Below the pieces are notes generated by a model. The model ran no database searches. It had not been told where the DNA came from and saw nothing but the letters and a program-made list of their open reading frames with translations. A DNA stretch of 64,000 nt, from positions 13,904,001 through 13,968,000 of the forward strand of contig NC_085118.1 in assembly GCF_030269925.1 (NCBI RefSeq), written 5' to 3'. Positions 33,227-43,720 of the stretch are shown piece by piece. How positions within the stretch are numbered: the stretch's first letter is position 1; every line of letters begins with the position of its first letter. This DNA is from Bombyx mori (taxonomy: Eukaryota; Arthropoda; Insecta; Lepidoptera; Bombycidae). The position numbers were made by a program, and so were the translations under genes.

Positions 33227-33364
33227 GATCCGAAAATCCGCAACGTCGTCCTCATCGGGAGCCAAGGGTCGCTCGAGGAGAAGACGGTCACGGTTTGTCA
33301 CGGCACGGACTTCGTCAACGTGAATTTCATTAACTTCTGCTGCACTAGGAAGGAAATTGCACAG
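33227..33364 (+). CDS. Plc21C: Phospholipase C beta, internal coding exon (N-terminal PH-like region)
   Basis: This is a 46-codon exon, open throughout, preceded by a pyrimidine-containing acceptor ending TTCTCAG and followed by the donor GTAAAC. Both ends are in phase 0. The translation begins DPKIRNVVLIGSQG and continues through EEKTVTVCHGTDFVNVNF to NFCCTRKEIAQ. This matches the N-terminal PH-like domain of phospholipase C beta, the Gq-activated enzyme that cleaves PIP2 into IP3 and diacylglycerol at the plasma membrane. The next exon at 46986 continues the same conserved block in the same phase. Seen: ORF, splice signals and the pair of exons. Known: this block is typical of PLC-beta. Inferred: Plc21C/PLCB1 class rather than norpA/PLCB4, because the text around VCHGTDFVN and EIAQ-LWTEE is closer to the former. 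The preceding exon, carrying the initiator, was not found in the window. Confidence 0.85.
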
Positions 33365-33562
33365 GTAAACCTCGACTCGACCGGACCTCGATGTTGCGTT
33401 TGACCGGTTTAATCTGTGGCGCACCGAGGTACCCGCTGTCGTTTGTATTGTGTGTTGGAATTGTGCCAATATTGTAGGCTTCAAATTGTGTATGTAACCT
33501 CCAGAGTAAATAAACATAAGCGGGCTAGGAACATTTTGAGTTGCCCTAATGGAGTACAGTTT

Positions 33563-33680
33563 TTAGGCAGCGGCAGAGCCAAGTCGCTGCCTTGGTATTG
33601 CTGACGTCCATGAGCGACGGTAACCACTCACCATCAGGTGGGCCGTATTCTCATTTGCCTACATGGGCAATAAAAAAAAA
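33563..33680 (+). mobile_element. LINE family A 3'-terminal fragment, plus strand
   Basis: TAGGCAGCGGCAGAGCCAAG, ACGGTAACCACTCACCATCA and CATGGGCAATAAAAAAAA. It lies 200 bp downstream of the same exon, so family A fragments bracket it. Confidence 0.8.
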
Positions 33681-33757
33681 GGCACGTCCGGTTTAGTTTC
33701 GTGAGCGGCAAATTTTGTTAAGCTAGAAATGGCAACGATGGTGGTCAGTAAGGAAAG

Positions 33758-33975
33758 TTTTTTTTGCTTAGATGACTTGACGAGCCCTCAGCCCACCTGG
33801 TGTTAAGTGATTACTGGAGTGTATAGACATCTACAACGCAAATGCGCCATCCATCCTGAGATACGAGTTGTTCTAAGGTCTCAATTATAGTTACAACGGC
33901 TGCCCCACCCTTCAAACCGAAACGCATTACTGCTTCACGGTAGACATTAACAGGGTATGAGTTGCCGGCGGACTA
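33758..33975 (-). mobile_element. Bm1 SINE, minus strand, 5'-truncated
   Basis: TTTTTTTTGCTTAGATGACT, GCCCACCTGGTGTTAAGTGA, AACCGAAACGCATTACTGCT, breaking off after CACGGTAGACATT. Confidence 0.88.
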
Positions 33976-35271
33976 GACTAATGTAAGTAGTAAGTAGACT
34001 AATGTAGGTCAAGATCACATTTTCTTAGCCCTACACATGCAGCTCAGGCTTTATTCCTGCCTCAGTTTAAGCAATCTTCCTGTTGGCAGAACTAGGCTAA
34101 CAGGACGTGTTTTGTCTGAAACCGAAAAGTATTATGCCACAATGATGATGATTTAGTTATTGAATACAGATAAGTTTTATCGATACGCTTGAAAAGTCCG
34201 ATATTCAAATCTATCGATTTTGCAATAATTCATGCACTAGTTGCTTACTGTGACGTAAAAGTATCCGTTGATATAATACTCGTACGGTTTAATCTAATCT
34301 CATGAAAAGTACAGATTTATATAAATAATTACATTACGAAATGTACATCAGTAACGTTTTCATTTAATTATATAATGTTAGGTAGAAGAACTAATTAATC
34401 TGAAATGTTTTAAGAGTACAGAAGTAACGTCTTGTATTTCTTCTAAGCATTTTTATTTCTTAGAAGTCAGAAAGAAAGTGCCTCCACGTTTTTTTTTAAT
34501 TTAATTAAAGCAAATGGACGAACCGGAGTCGCTTTCACGCCCAATTTACAAGAGGAAATGCGTTTCGGAAACAATTCGCCAAATGAAATTATTTTACCTG
34601 TAGGTACGTGAGGATCGTAATAAAAAATAAAATACGATATAACCCACGTAGATGTTCGTAGAATTCCCACAAATTCTCGATACAAAGCCTCGAATATCTT
34701 TTCAATGTATTGCACGCGGTCCGATATCCGTGTTCAGTTGAGCGGGCGGCCCATCCTCCGTAACAGAATTGTATTGGAGATTAAAAGTTTCCTTCATTTT
34801 GTCGTATCGACTGAAAAATAGGACGAGGTAGCAGCGCCTGCCTAAGAGGAAACGGTTGAGTTTTTGAACAGAAAGCGTTGCGTGTGAATTCACGATGCTT
34901 CTATTCAAAAATTTAATTTCGCCTGAAACTAGATAAGACTTCATTAACTCGGGAGGCGGAAATGAATGTGTCATTAAGTACGTTTGTTTTTATGGAGACA
35001 GACGCGTTTGCGTTATTTTGCGAGTGAAACGAGAACTGGCGGCTTCATATTCTATGATGGTACCGCATACAGTAAGTGCTTACCGGAATGTACACAAAAA
35101 CGACACGATAAATATTGTATAAAAGCGATGATATATGCGACGTAGTTTTTCTAGCGATCATAACAACGTGCCATTACTCAAAACGGACATATTTGCGAAT
35201 CAAGAAAAATAGACGGTTCCTCATTTATGTAGTATTTGAATATCTCCTTTATGGATTTTGCGAGTTGGCTG
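33976..35271. other. No recognisable gene or repeat
   Basis: About 1.3 kb of non-coding intron. ORFs on the minus strand at 34467-34974 have no recognisable domain. Confidence 0.4.
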
Positions 35272-35517
35272 TTTTTTTGTTTTTTGTTTACATGGGTCGA
35301 CGAGCTCACAGCCCACCTGATATTAAGTGTTTACTGGAGCCATAGACATCTACAACGTAAATGCGCCACCCACCTTGAGATACAAGTTCTAAGGTCTCAG
35401 TATAGTTACAACGGCTGCCCCACCCTTCAAACCGAAACGCATTACAGCTTCACGGCATAAGGCAAGGTGGTGGTACCTACCCGTGCGGACTCACAAGAGG
35501 TCCTACCACCAGTAATA
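35272..35517 (-). mobile_element. Bm1 SINE, minus strand, 5'-truncated
   Basis: GTCGACGAGCTCACAGCCCA, AACCGAAACGCATTACAGCT and GAGGTCCTACCACCAGTAAT. The tail is altered (GTTTTTTGTTTACATGG). Confidence 0.9.
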
Positions 35518-36149
35518 ATTGTTTTACCACCAGTAATAATAAAAATAATTGTTGACGATATTATCTGTTTGCGGCTCGCTTGTCGCTTCTCTGTTTCATG
35601 ATTGATAGATATACTGCGTTTGAGGTTGTGACGTCACAGGCTCACAACGGGCCGGAAGGTCAAGGTTTGTGTCGCGCGTACGCTTTTGTTTATGGGTTTT
35701 TGACACCGTTTGAGTGACATGTTTAAAACAGGTCGGCCCACGTTATGTGGCTACCAAATGGAACGAACTGAACACGAAACCCGGGTTCCAAGGATTTTTA
35801 AATTTAAAAAAAAAACACGATCGATGGTAACCTATTTTTATTTTGGGCCGTTTCGTAAATTCCTGAGATTTATGAAATAATGAAAAAAGTATAGTACATA
35901 TATATCTATATACCCTTTAAGTAGGTTTTACCTATCTTTTTCTCGACTGTTGCTTGGTATGATGGTAAAAAGAAAGGTTGATGGTAAAGATTACGTTTAA
36001 TATTTAGACTGACCCTCAAGTGCTATGACGACTGTTGACTAAAAAAAACCACAAAAAATATTGTGTTTGTGTGGGTGTGTGTGGTCAAAACGTTATCACA
36101 AATAGCGTTGATGACTAGCGATTGTGTTTTTTTTCCTACCTTTTCTGGT
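35518..36149. other. No recognisable gene
   Basis: Non-coding. A GT-rich run at 36062-36090. Confidence 0.3.
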
Positions 36150-36288
36150 AAACTTAGAAGGTTATGCCAGCGAAACCGAATTAGGTAAGCTCACGGGTTC
36201 TAACCTGAGGAAGTTGCTAACATTAGCTGTAGCAAGATCAGTGCTTCGCAGAATCTACCACCGAATCGGAAACGCGACCCACTGAGAC
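36150..36288 (-). mobile_element. LINE family C 3' tail, minus strand
   Basis: GGTAAGCTCACGGGTTCTAA, GCAGAATCTACCACCGAATC and ACGCGACCCACTGAGA. A family A copy begins immediately at its end. Confidence 0.75.
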
Positions 36289-36289
36289 G

Positions 36290-36710
36290 TTTTTTTTTTC
36301 TTATTGCCCTTGTAGGCAGACGAGCATACGGCCCACCTGATGGTGAGTGGTTACCGTCGCCCATGGACTTCAGCAATGATAGGGACAGAGCCAAGCTGCT
36401 GCCTACCGCTTAATGCTCTCCACAAGCCTCATTTGAAGAAGGACATGTCATAGCGCTCGGGAAACACCGTGGAGGGGAGCTCATTCCATAGCTGGATGGT
36501 ACGTGGCAAAAAAAACCTCTGGAAACACACTGTAGATGACCGCAGTGGCTCCAGGTAGTATGGATGAACTCTACTCCGGTGGCGGGCGGTGCGATGGTAA
36601 AAACGTGATGCCGGTATCATCTCGAATAATTCCTCCGAGCACTCCCCATGGAACATACGGTACAAAATACAGAGGGAACCGAAGTCCCTCCGCAGACCCA
36701 GAGGTTCCAA
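36290..36710 (-). mobile_element. LINE family A 3' fragment with RT C-terminus, minus strand
   Basis: The tail TTATTGCCCTTGTAGGCAGA is followed (minus strand) by an ORF end reading LEPLGLRRDFGSLCILYRMF, HGECSEELFEMIPASRFYHR, then PSTVFPERYDMSFFK and stop. It aligns with the C-terminal ~110 residues of the ORF at 61356-62043. The insertion joins directly to the family C tail ending at 36288. Confidence 0.88.
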
Positions 36711-37072
36711 AAGCAGAACAGCGAGAAACTCAGACATTAATTGCACAGCATAATCAATCAAACACAACCATGTTCAAATCAACCCAAATTTACCTAGAGC
36801 ATTATGGGTGTTCGGTCGTGATTAAGTAATTCTCGAACATATTATTCGAAGTTTGCGACTCAAAGAGAGAAACCTTTGAATAATTGCGAAGCTCTTGTTA
36901 AATAAATTTACGCAATTCGATCGAGGTGCGTTACGTTTTCGACCTACTTGGATGATGTAAGGCAAATCGTGTTAGATTTGAATTTGAATATATTGCAATA
37001 AAACTGCCCATTTGATTTTATTTTTCTAATTATGTTGATTATGTGAAATTCGTTGGCCTCTTTCAGATACAG
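36711..37072. other. No recognisable gene
   Basis: AT-rich non-coding sequence. Confidence 0.3.
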
Positions 37073-37260
37073 CCCACTGAGTTTCTCGCCGGATCTTCTC
37101 AGTGGGTCGCGTTTCCGATTCGGTGGTAGATTCTGCGAAGCACGGCTCTTGCTAGGGTTCGTGTTAGCAACGTCGTCAGGCTTGAGCCCCGTGAGCTCAC
37201 CTATTAGTTAAAGTTACGCTGAAATAGCCTCACAAGACTTAGGTACGAAAAAAAAAAGTA
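37073..37260 (+). mobile_element. LINE family C 3' tail, plus strand
   Basis: CAGCCCACTGAGTTTCTCGC, GGATCTTCTCAGTGGGTCGC, GTGAGCTCACC, ending in AAAAAAAAAA. One of the best preserved family C tails here. Confidence 0.85.
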
Positions 37261-37534
37261 GGTCAAAAATATCTTTCGATCATCTTTAGGTGATAGGTTA
37301 CGTGAAAGAGCGTATTTATTCGGTGTCTTTGTCTTTTTGTTGTGTTTGATGTGTGTTTTTTGGGTTGGATGATCAACTTTAACCCTTTCCCTGCCATGTA
37401 CGTCACCGGTGCCCCACGCGGCGCACTGAAGTAATTATGTCGATTTCTGTTACTAAGCGCCTGGATTGGCTAACTTTGCCCTCTTTTGTTTGTTAATGTA
37501 TGTTTTAGTCTTTTAGGTCTCTTAAAAATAGTTT

Positions 37535-37641
37535 TTTATTTATTTATTGCTTAGATGGGTGGACGAGATCACAGCCTACCTGGTGTTAACCCCTTAAGGG
37601 GTTACTGGAGCCCATAGACATCTACAACGTAAATGCGCTAC
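37535..37641 (-). mobile_element. Bm1 SINE fragment, minus strand
   Basis: TATTTATTGCTTAGATGGGT, ACTGGAGCCCATAGACATCT and CAACGTAAATGCGCTACC. It contains a small local duplication (CCCCTTAAGGGG). Confidence 0.85.
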
Positions 37642-37908
37642 CTAAACTAATTTTGTAGCAACGAGCCAGCAAAAATTTTTCGTTTTACGAAGATTGTGTG
37701 GAATGCATCTGGTGTGGTATTTTTTTTTCTTGTCACGTTTTTTAAAGCATGGGTTTTCAAAGGTTATTTCTGTCGCGAAATAATACTTTGACTTGGTTTA
37801 AAGGGCGAGAACGATGACGCAACACACTTGAGACTTCGAACACAAATCTCAAGGCTATCTACCCTATAAACCATCAAACTGAACCATATTGTAGGTAGCG
37901 GCTTTTTG

Positions 37909-38023
37909 ATAGGCAGCGGCTTGGCTCTACCCCTGGCATTCCTGAAGTCCACGGGCGACGGTAACCACTCACCATTAGATGGGCCGTATGCTCGTCTGCC
38001 TAAAAGGGCAATAAAAAAAAAAA
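37909..38023 (+). mobile_element. LINE family A 3'-terminal fragment, plus strand
   Basis: TAGGCAGCGGCTTGGCTCTA through CATTAGATGGGCCGTATGCT to AAAAGGGCAATAAAAAAAA. A 12-bp echo, GTAGGTAGCGGC, lies just upstream. Confidence 0.85.
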
Positions 38024-38409
38024 CATGGTTTTTTAAATACCGGACGCTGGTACAATTTCGTGTAATCAAAAATTAATTGTAAACTGTAGAATATATTTGT
38101 GTTTTTCAGCATACCTACGAGAATAGAACGTTAAGAAACACAATATATGTATCCATTTTTTGGGTGCAATAAAAGTGAGTTTACGACGAAGTTTTCATTC
38201 GAATAATATACTCATTACTTTGAATGTATGGCTCCCAATAGTAGCGTTAACTTCCATAGTTCTATCTCGACACGCCGCGGCATAGGACGTTACGAAATTA
38301 TTACATAGCTTGTAAGTGACGCGGAGCTACTGTGTGTATTTACAGTTTTCTGTTAGTTGTTTAGACAATCTCTTTATCATGCTAATCTGTCTTAGATTTT
38401 ATGAATGAA
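38024..38409. other. No recognisable gene
   Basis: Non-coding intron. Confidence 0.3.
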
Positions 38410-38632
38410 TAATGTTTTTGACAGGTATGCGTATGAACGATCTCATAGTTCATCCAGATAAGTGGTTAACGGAGCCAATAGACATCTCAATGTCAATACT
38501 TTGCCGATTTCCACTTTGAGACACGGAAAGTTCCAGTTTTATTGTATGACGATTGTTATATCACCTTTCAAACTGGAACGTATTACTACTTCGCTGAAAC
38601 TGGCAGGATGGTATAACCTATCCTATCCAATA
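38410..38632 (-). mobile_element. Diverged Bm1 SINE, minus strand
   Basis: GATAAGTGGTTAACGGAGCC, AATAGACATCTCAATG and CAAACTGGAACGTATTACTA. Old copy. Confidence 0.6.
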
Positions 38633-38735
38633 TAAGCCACCACAGGTAGTATCCACGGTATCTTATAATTATATGGGCATACAATACGTACTCACATCAG
38701 TTATAGTATGAGATCGTAATTCATTTTATTGTCAC

Positions 38736-39060
38736 CATTCTCCTACCCTTTTCCCAGTCACTTGGGGTCGGCACAACAAGTTTTCCATACTCCTCTATCT
38801 AATCCTCTATCTATTCGCTCACTCCCCTCTTATATATATCGTCTTTCACGCAATCCATCCATTTCTTCTTAGGTCTATCTCTTCCTCTAAATCCTTCCAC
38901 ATTCATAGTTAACACTCTCTTACCAACCTCATTTTCATTTCGTCTCATCACATGTCCATACCATCCCAAACGCGCACTTCTCAGCTTCTCTGTCACAGGA
39001 GCCACTTTCAGACTTCCTCTAACATATTCATACATATCATACATATATATTTACTATTAT
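38736..39060 (-). pseudogene. LINE C-terminus of the GHVMRR...KRVL type (family F), minus strand
   Basis: The minus strand encodes TEKLRSARLGWYGHVMRRNE, VGKRVLTMNVEGFRGRDRPK and KKWMDCVKDDIYKRGVS, then stop; downstream text CCAAGTGACTGGGAAAAGGG continues the usual 3' part. The GW-GHV-RR...GR-RPKK-W-D pattern is the C-terminal end of RTE-like lepidopteran endonuclease-reverse transcriptases. No RT core remains. Confidence 0.75.
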
Positions 39061-39495
39061 CATTACACTAATTGTGTTAAAAAGACGTGTCGCTTTCGAG
39101 TTGTTTCAATACTGTGTTTTAATTGTTAATTTTATACTATTATAATTAAAAGCGAGTTGACAAGTGTTGTTTGCTAGCTACGTGTTGTAAAATGTCAATG
39201 GCATGTAATAACACCTCTGGTATCGTCATGAGCTAGCATTGTAAACGTTCTACGAGTATGTATTGTCAATTTTCTTCGCAAATATCAACTTCAATGGCTC
39301 GTAGTCTTTTAGTCTTTTCAACGGTCTTCGCGAATCGTGAATATAATTAAAATGACTTGTACAGTTTAATCTCCCGTTTATTATTATCATTTTATTTCCA
39401 ACGTTTCGGAAACTACATAGTTTTCGTTGTAACTGATGACCGAAACAAAGACGCTTGTTCTGTCCACGGAAATTAAAGTATTTGATCGCTTTTAG
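39061..39495. other. No recognisable gene
   Basis: AT-rich. Loosely shared text with 30290-30400. Confidence 0.3.
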
Positions 39496-39710
39496 TCTAT
39501 ACTAATATTATAAAGAGGAAAGATTTGTTTGTTTGTTTGTTTCGAATAGGCTCCGAAACTACTGGACCGATTTGAAAAATTCTTTTTCCATTAGAAGCCG
39601 ACATTGTCCCTGATGAACATAGGCTACTTTTTTTTATTTTTTTTTTATTTTTTTTTTTTGGTTCATGTGTGTTTTAATGTTTCCGAAGCGAAGCGAGGGC
39701 GAGTCGCTAG
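39496..39710 (+). mobile_element. Non-autonomous Helitron-like element (family H2), copy 1
   Basis: It starts TCTATACTAATATTATAAAG and ends GAGTCGCTAG before T. Just before the end is a GC-rich segment CGAAGCGAAGCGAGGGCG that can fold. A GTTT microsatellite follows AGGAAAGATTTG near the start. The same element lies inverted at 60207-60418. The layout resembles Lep1-type lepidopteran Helitrons. Confidence 0.7.
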
Positions 39711-39714
39711 TAAT

Positions 39715-40245
39715 TAATATTTTGACAATTATAATGCCGTGTGTGGGAGGTTTAACGACGGAGGGAAGATTTTTCACTGAGCGGGTGATATTGCTAGGTA
39801 GACAGATGGTCCAAATGTTGTGGTTCGGAAATTGTATCACATATTATTAATACGTTGGGGAAAAAGTTTCTTCGTATTTTTTAAGAAACTTCACAACGTT
39901 TTTTAATAAACTATATTAGAAAAAAAGTGAATTTTCTTAAAAAAATGCAATACGAAACCGAACAGTACAGACAGTACGAAAAATAAATAAAAATCACATA
40001 TTTTCCTAATTTGAATTTGGAATTATCTTCTTTAAAATTTATACTTTTAATGATACCAAAACCAGCCAGATACAAATAGTATAGCCAAAGAGATTTTATT
40101 ACAAGTTCATACATACTATAATGCGAAAAGACTTTTTCCCCAACCTATTATACATGTATATATGCAAGCTTATTTTGAAAATGTTGTAAGCGAGATTCCG
40201 GCATCTGTCAAATATCTTGTGTTGTATGATGGCTACCCGCCACAC
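39715..40245 (+). repeat. Anonymous repeat family R, copy 1, split by a mariner MITE
   Basis: ACGACGGAGGGAAGATTTTT and GGTCCAAATGTTGTGGTTCG lie before the MITE. ATGCAAGCTTATTTTGAAAA, GCATCTGTCAAATATCTTGT and ATGGCTACCCGCCACA lie after it. The same order occurs at 41500-41976. Confidence 0.65.
39853..40145. mobile_element. mariner-type MITE with TA target duplication
   Basis: The left terminus CGTTGGGGAAAAAGTTTCTT and, inverted from the right, GGTTGGGGAAAAAGTCTTTT are flanked by TA at 39851-39852 and 40146-40147. It is 293 bp with no transposase. The GGGGAAAAAGTCTTTTCGCA terminus is typical of insect mariner derivatives. Confidence 0.88.
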
Positions 40246-41490
40246 CGCGCACTACAGTGACGTTCATAAGATAGATTGATAGACGTGTAAGCTTCGAAAT
40301 TTGAAAGTGCTTCAGTAAAGCTTTCCGGCGCAACTTGTGTGTTCAAATTTCCCCTTTGAATGCATAATTTAGAATTATGTTCTTCTTCCATTCTTCATCT
40401 TATCTTATCTTTCTCATCTTATCTCGTATCTTTTATTATAATAAAAAAAAATTTCTCCAAGTATGTATCCAAAACAGATGGCAATACAACAATTTTACTA
40501 TACTGGCACCATAATTTAAAAAATATCTGAATTTTTTATTCAGCTAACTATAAAAAAAATGGTTTTAATGTTTTTCAATTAAAAACATAATATAACGTGA
40601 ACAAATCAATGGTTGTGGCACGATTGAATAATTGGTGTCGTAGTCGTATTGATTTAATACAATTTTAATTAGCCGTCGTCTTCGTTTGTAAGAAGACACA
40701 AAATGAAAATTTCAATTCAATTTTATTAATTATCTGTTGTCTTCGTTGTAAGAAGACACAAAATGAAAATTTCAGTACACGTTTTAAACTCTTTATATAT
40801 AGATATTTACTATTTTATTTATTTATTAGTCACACAATACACATTAGAAGCTAAAAAATACACAAAAAATAACATCTATATTTATAGTTGCACTGGCAAT
40901 GCTCGGTCTGCTTAAACTTGAATACAATAGAACGAGATTCGAAGCGTGAAGACTCCACAGGAAAATGTTCTCGCTGTTTGAGCCCTAAATAGATACGCCG
41001 TCTCTTTTATTCCGTACATCACAAAAGAACTGCACACTCCTATCCTGCTCTGTGAAGCCGGGTCCTACTATTCCTATGGAGTGTTGACGTCATCAAACAG
41101 GCGACCCGTCGTAAAATAGTAAGCTAAATCTAATCACAATACGAGCACACTTTGTGTGGAATCGTCGACCAAGACCAAGAAGAACTACCCACATTATTAT
41201 TTATATACGAATCTCTTCTCAACGATTTCACGAAGCATAAGAATTTGATAGTAAAAAAGAAAACCCGTAAGAACTTATATGATTTGGGTAATTAGTGGCC
41301 TAACTACATAGCATAATTATTTATCGAAAAACCTGTCCAATTCAAGAAAAAAAAACTTGAATTTAAACGGAATTCGTGCACAATTTACAGTCGGCTACTA
41401 CTATATCATTGGCGCAGCTGTTCGGTATTGTAATTTAATTATAACACGTTGGACAATTGCTTTTTTTAAATAACACCTCTCGAAATCTTT
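40246..41490. other. Intronic spacer with a local ~62-bp tandem duplication
   Basis: GTCTTCGTTTGTAAGAAGAC followed by ACAAAATGAAAATTTCA at about 40675-40713 is repeated at 40736-40773. Nothing else recognised. Confidence 0.45.
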
Positions 41491-41499
41491 TGTTTTGTT

Positions 41500-41976
41500 T
41501 CAACCGACTTTGTTTGTAAGTATTTTGGGAATAACGACGAAGGGAAGATCTTCCACCGAGCGGGTGAAATCGCTCGATAGACCGACCGACGGTCCAAATG
41601 TTGTTGTTCGGAACTTGTATGTATGCAAGCTTATCTTGGTGCAAGCTTAGCTTATCTGGTGGTAGGACCTCTTGTGAGTCCGCACGGGTAGGTACCACCA
41701 CCCCGCCTATTTCTGCCGTGAAGCTGTATTGCATTTCGGTTTGAAGGGTGGGGCAGCCGTTGTAACTATACTGAGACTTTAGAACTTATATCTCAAGGTG
41801 GGTGGCGCACTTACGTCGTAGATGTCTATGGGCTCCAGTAACCATTTAACACCAGATGTGCTGTGAGCTCGTCCACCCATCTAAGCAATAAAAAAAAACA
41901 AAAAACATGAAAATGTCGTAAGCAAGATTCAGGCATCTGCATAATATCTTGTGTTGTGTGATGGCTACCCGCCACA
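41500..41976 (+). repeat. Anonymous repeat family R, copy 2, split by Bm1
   Basis: ACGACGAAGGGAAGATCTTC, GGTCCAAATGTTGTTGTTCG and TATGCAAGCTTATCTTGG lie before the Bm1. ATGAAAATGTCGTAAGCAAG, GCATCTGCATAATATCTTGT and ATGGCTACCCGCCACA lie after it. Confidence 0.65.
41657..41907 (+). mobile_element. Bm1 SINE, plus strand, 5'-truncated
   Basis: CTGGTGGTAGGACCTCTTGT to CATCTAAGCAATAAAAAAAA. It is inserted in family R copy 2. Confidence 0.92.
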
Positions 41977-42055
41977 GTATTCATTTTAAAATGTTCTCTA
42001 GTAAACCCTGGCAATTATTACATGAACATAATGGAATATGGTACTTATTGAAAAC

Positions 42056-42070
42056 TAGCGCCATCTGTCG
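42056..42070 (+). promoter_or_regulatory. Isolated GCGCCATCTGTCG motif
   Basis: AGCGCCATCTGTCGC shares the GCGCCATCT core with the 26.7-27.1 kb cluster. It is a weak CTCF-like match. Confidence 0.2.
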
Positions 42071-42459
42071 CACGTTTGATGGTACGTTGTCAGAAGCCTT
42101 CGTTGAAATTCTACTAAAAACAGTCACAGTAATTGAATCCGATAAACTACGCATGAACGCATATATCACGAACAAAAAGATAATATTCCTTTATATTTAT
42201 TCATTACTGGAATTCAGAGAATTGTGGATTTGGAAACATGAAAATTATTTGAGGTGGTAAATTTTGAAAAGAAACTCAAATATACATATTCGTTGGAAAT
42301 AGAATTACGGACACAGTAAGCTCGTTGTGTTAGCGCGATTAATTAAATATCACCATTCTTTTATTTTTTGGGTTTTAGGGATTGCTTAGGGCGGCCATTG
42401 AGACTTTTCCAGCTACATCAATACGGGAGAGCGATCTAACAATGGTCAGGGAAATTTGA

Positions 42460-42905
42460 GACCTATAAAATTAAAGGCAGCTAAATCCAAGTCTGTCAAA
42501 TATTCAGGTAAACTACAAAAATCGGTCCTAAACACATCATTACGGATACTCCCGATCCATCGAAGTACTGTTCTTGTTAGGGCCAGTGTTAGCAACACTC
42601 CCGGTTTGAGAAGCTGAAATAACTTTGTTCGGATAGCTAAGATATTCTTTATTTTAAAGCAGATTTATAAAAAATGAGAATATTACTAATAATCTGAATT
42701 TTACCTGATAAAATTTCGTTTATTAGTACTTAGTACAGAGTAAAAATAAAAATTTTGTACTGAATTTGTTAGAGATGCAGCTGCATTTGTTATAACATGT
42801 AAACACTAAAGCGTGTCCAACTAACTAAACAAGATAGCGCCATTGTTAATCCATTTTACGACATTAAGGCGTTTAGCTGCCTTTGATTTTATAGGCCTCA
42901 TTTGC
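42460..42905 (-). mobile_element. 440-bp TIR element (family T1), copy 2, opposite orientation
   Basis: The ends GAGACCTATAAAATTAAAGG and, inverted, GAGGCCTATAAAATCAAAGG are flanked by ATTT on both sides (4-bp duplication). The interior matches copy 1 in reverse (AGATGCAGCTGCATTTGTTA, ATAACATGTAAACACTAAAG, ACTAAACAAGATAGCGCCAT). It includes the same LINE family C tail piece (AGTGTTAGCAACACTCCCGG), now in sense orientation, so the capture predates transposition. Confidence 0.75.
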
Positions 42906-42939
42906 TTTTGTGCAATTTACCATAATATCGCGCGACCGG

Positions 42940-42976
42940 CTCATAAGATCGGCGAGAAACTCAGCTGGCTGATGTT
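42940..42976 (-). repeat. Stub of LINE family C tail, minus strand
   Basis: AAGATCGGCGAGAAACTCAG. The following CGTCGAACTCTTCCACTAG may be the eroded acidic ORF end. Confidence 0.45.
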
Positions 42977-43037
42977 CTTCATATAGCGTGACGTCGAACT
43001 CTTCCACTAGTTCGACAAGTACGATCTTTGTGTATAC

Positions 43038-43451
43038 GATGCTTAGATGGGTGGATGAGCTTACAGCCCACCTGGTGTTAAGGGGTTACTGGAGCCCATA
43101 TACATCTATAACGTAAATGTGCCACCCATCTTGAGATATAAGTTGTAAGGTCTCAGTATAGTTACAATGGCTGCCCCACCCCTGAAGCCGAAACGCATTA
43201 CTGCTTCACGGCAGAAATAGGCCCCTACGGACTCACAGGAGGTCCTACCACCAGTAATTACGCAAATTATAATTTTGCGGGTTTCATTTTTATTACACGA
43301 TGTTATTCCTTCACCGTGGAAGCCAAAGGTGAACATTTGCCATGTACGTATTTCATTAGAAAAATTGGTACACGCCTGCAGGATTCGAACACCGGTGCAT
43401 CGCTAGCTACGAATGCACCGGACGTCTTATCCTTTAGGCCACGACGACTTC
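43038..43451 (-). mobile_element. Near full-length Bm1 SINE, minus strand
   Basis: ATGCTTAGATGGGTGGATGA to the inverted head TCCTTTAGGCCACGACGAC. The B-box GATTCGAACACCGG is preserved. A deletion removes the GGTGGTACC segment after GCAGAAATAGG. Confidence 0.92.
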
Positions 43452-43589
43452 TAGATGTGGCGCTGTGGCTGGTGCTAGTGTTAGAACTAGCTAGAAAAAT
43501 AACAACGGCAATGTTGACGTTGTTATCGTACTGTGTTCGTTACCAAACAATAGCGGAATCATGAGATCTTCTATCCCTGATCGTGACGT

Positions 43590-43720
43590 AAGCCAACGAT
43601 TTTTAAGCTATTGCATGGCTTTTATCGCGGGCCCTGAGCGCGGCGACCGAATCATGACATTCCGTAACGAAAAAAACCTAACACCCCTCACTCCGCCTAC
43701 CATGTATTTTTTAATGAAAC
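43590..43720 (-). repeat. Family M repeat, right-end block
   Basis: TTTTTAAGCTATTGCATGGC, CGCGGGCCCTGAGCGCGGCG, CGTAACGAAAAAAACC and CCGCCTACCATGTA; third copy in the window. Confidence 0.65.

Noticed and set aside
33161..33517. 118-codon ORF on the minus strand
   Set aside because: It is the antisense shadow of the PLC-beta exon 33227-33364; splice sites and protein similarity support the plus strand.
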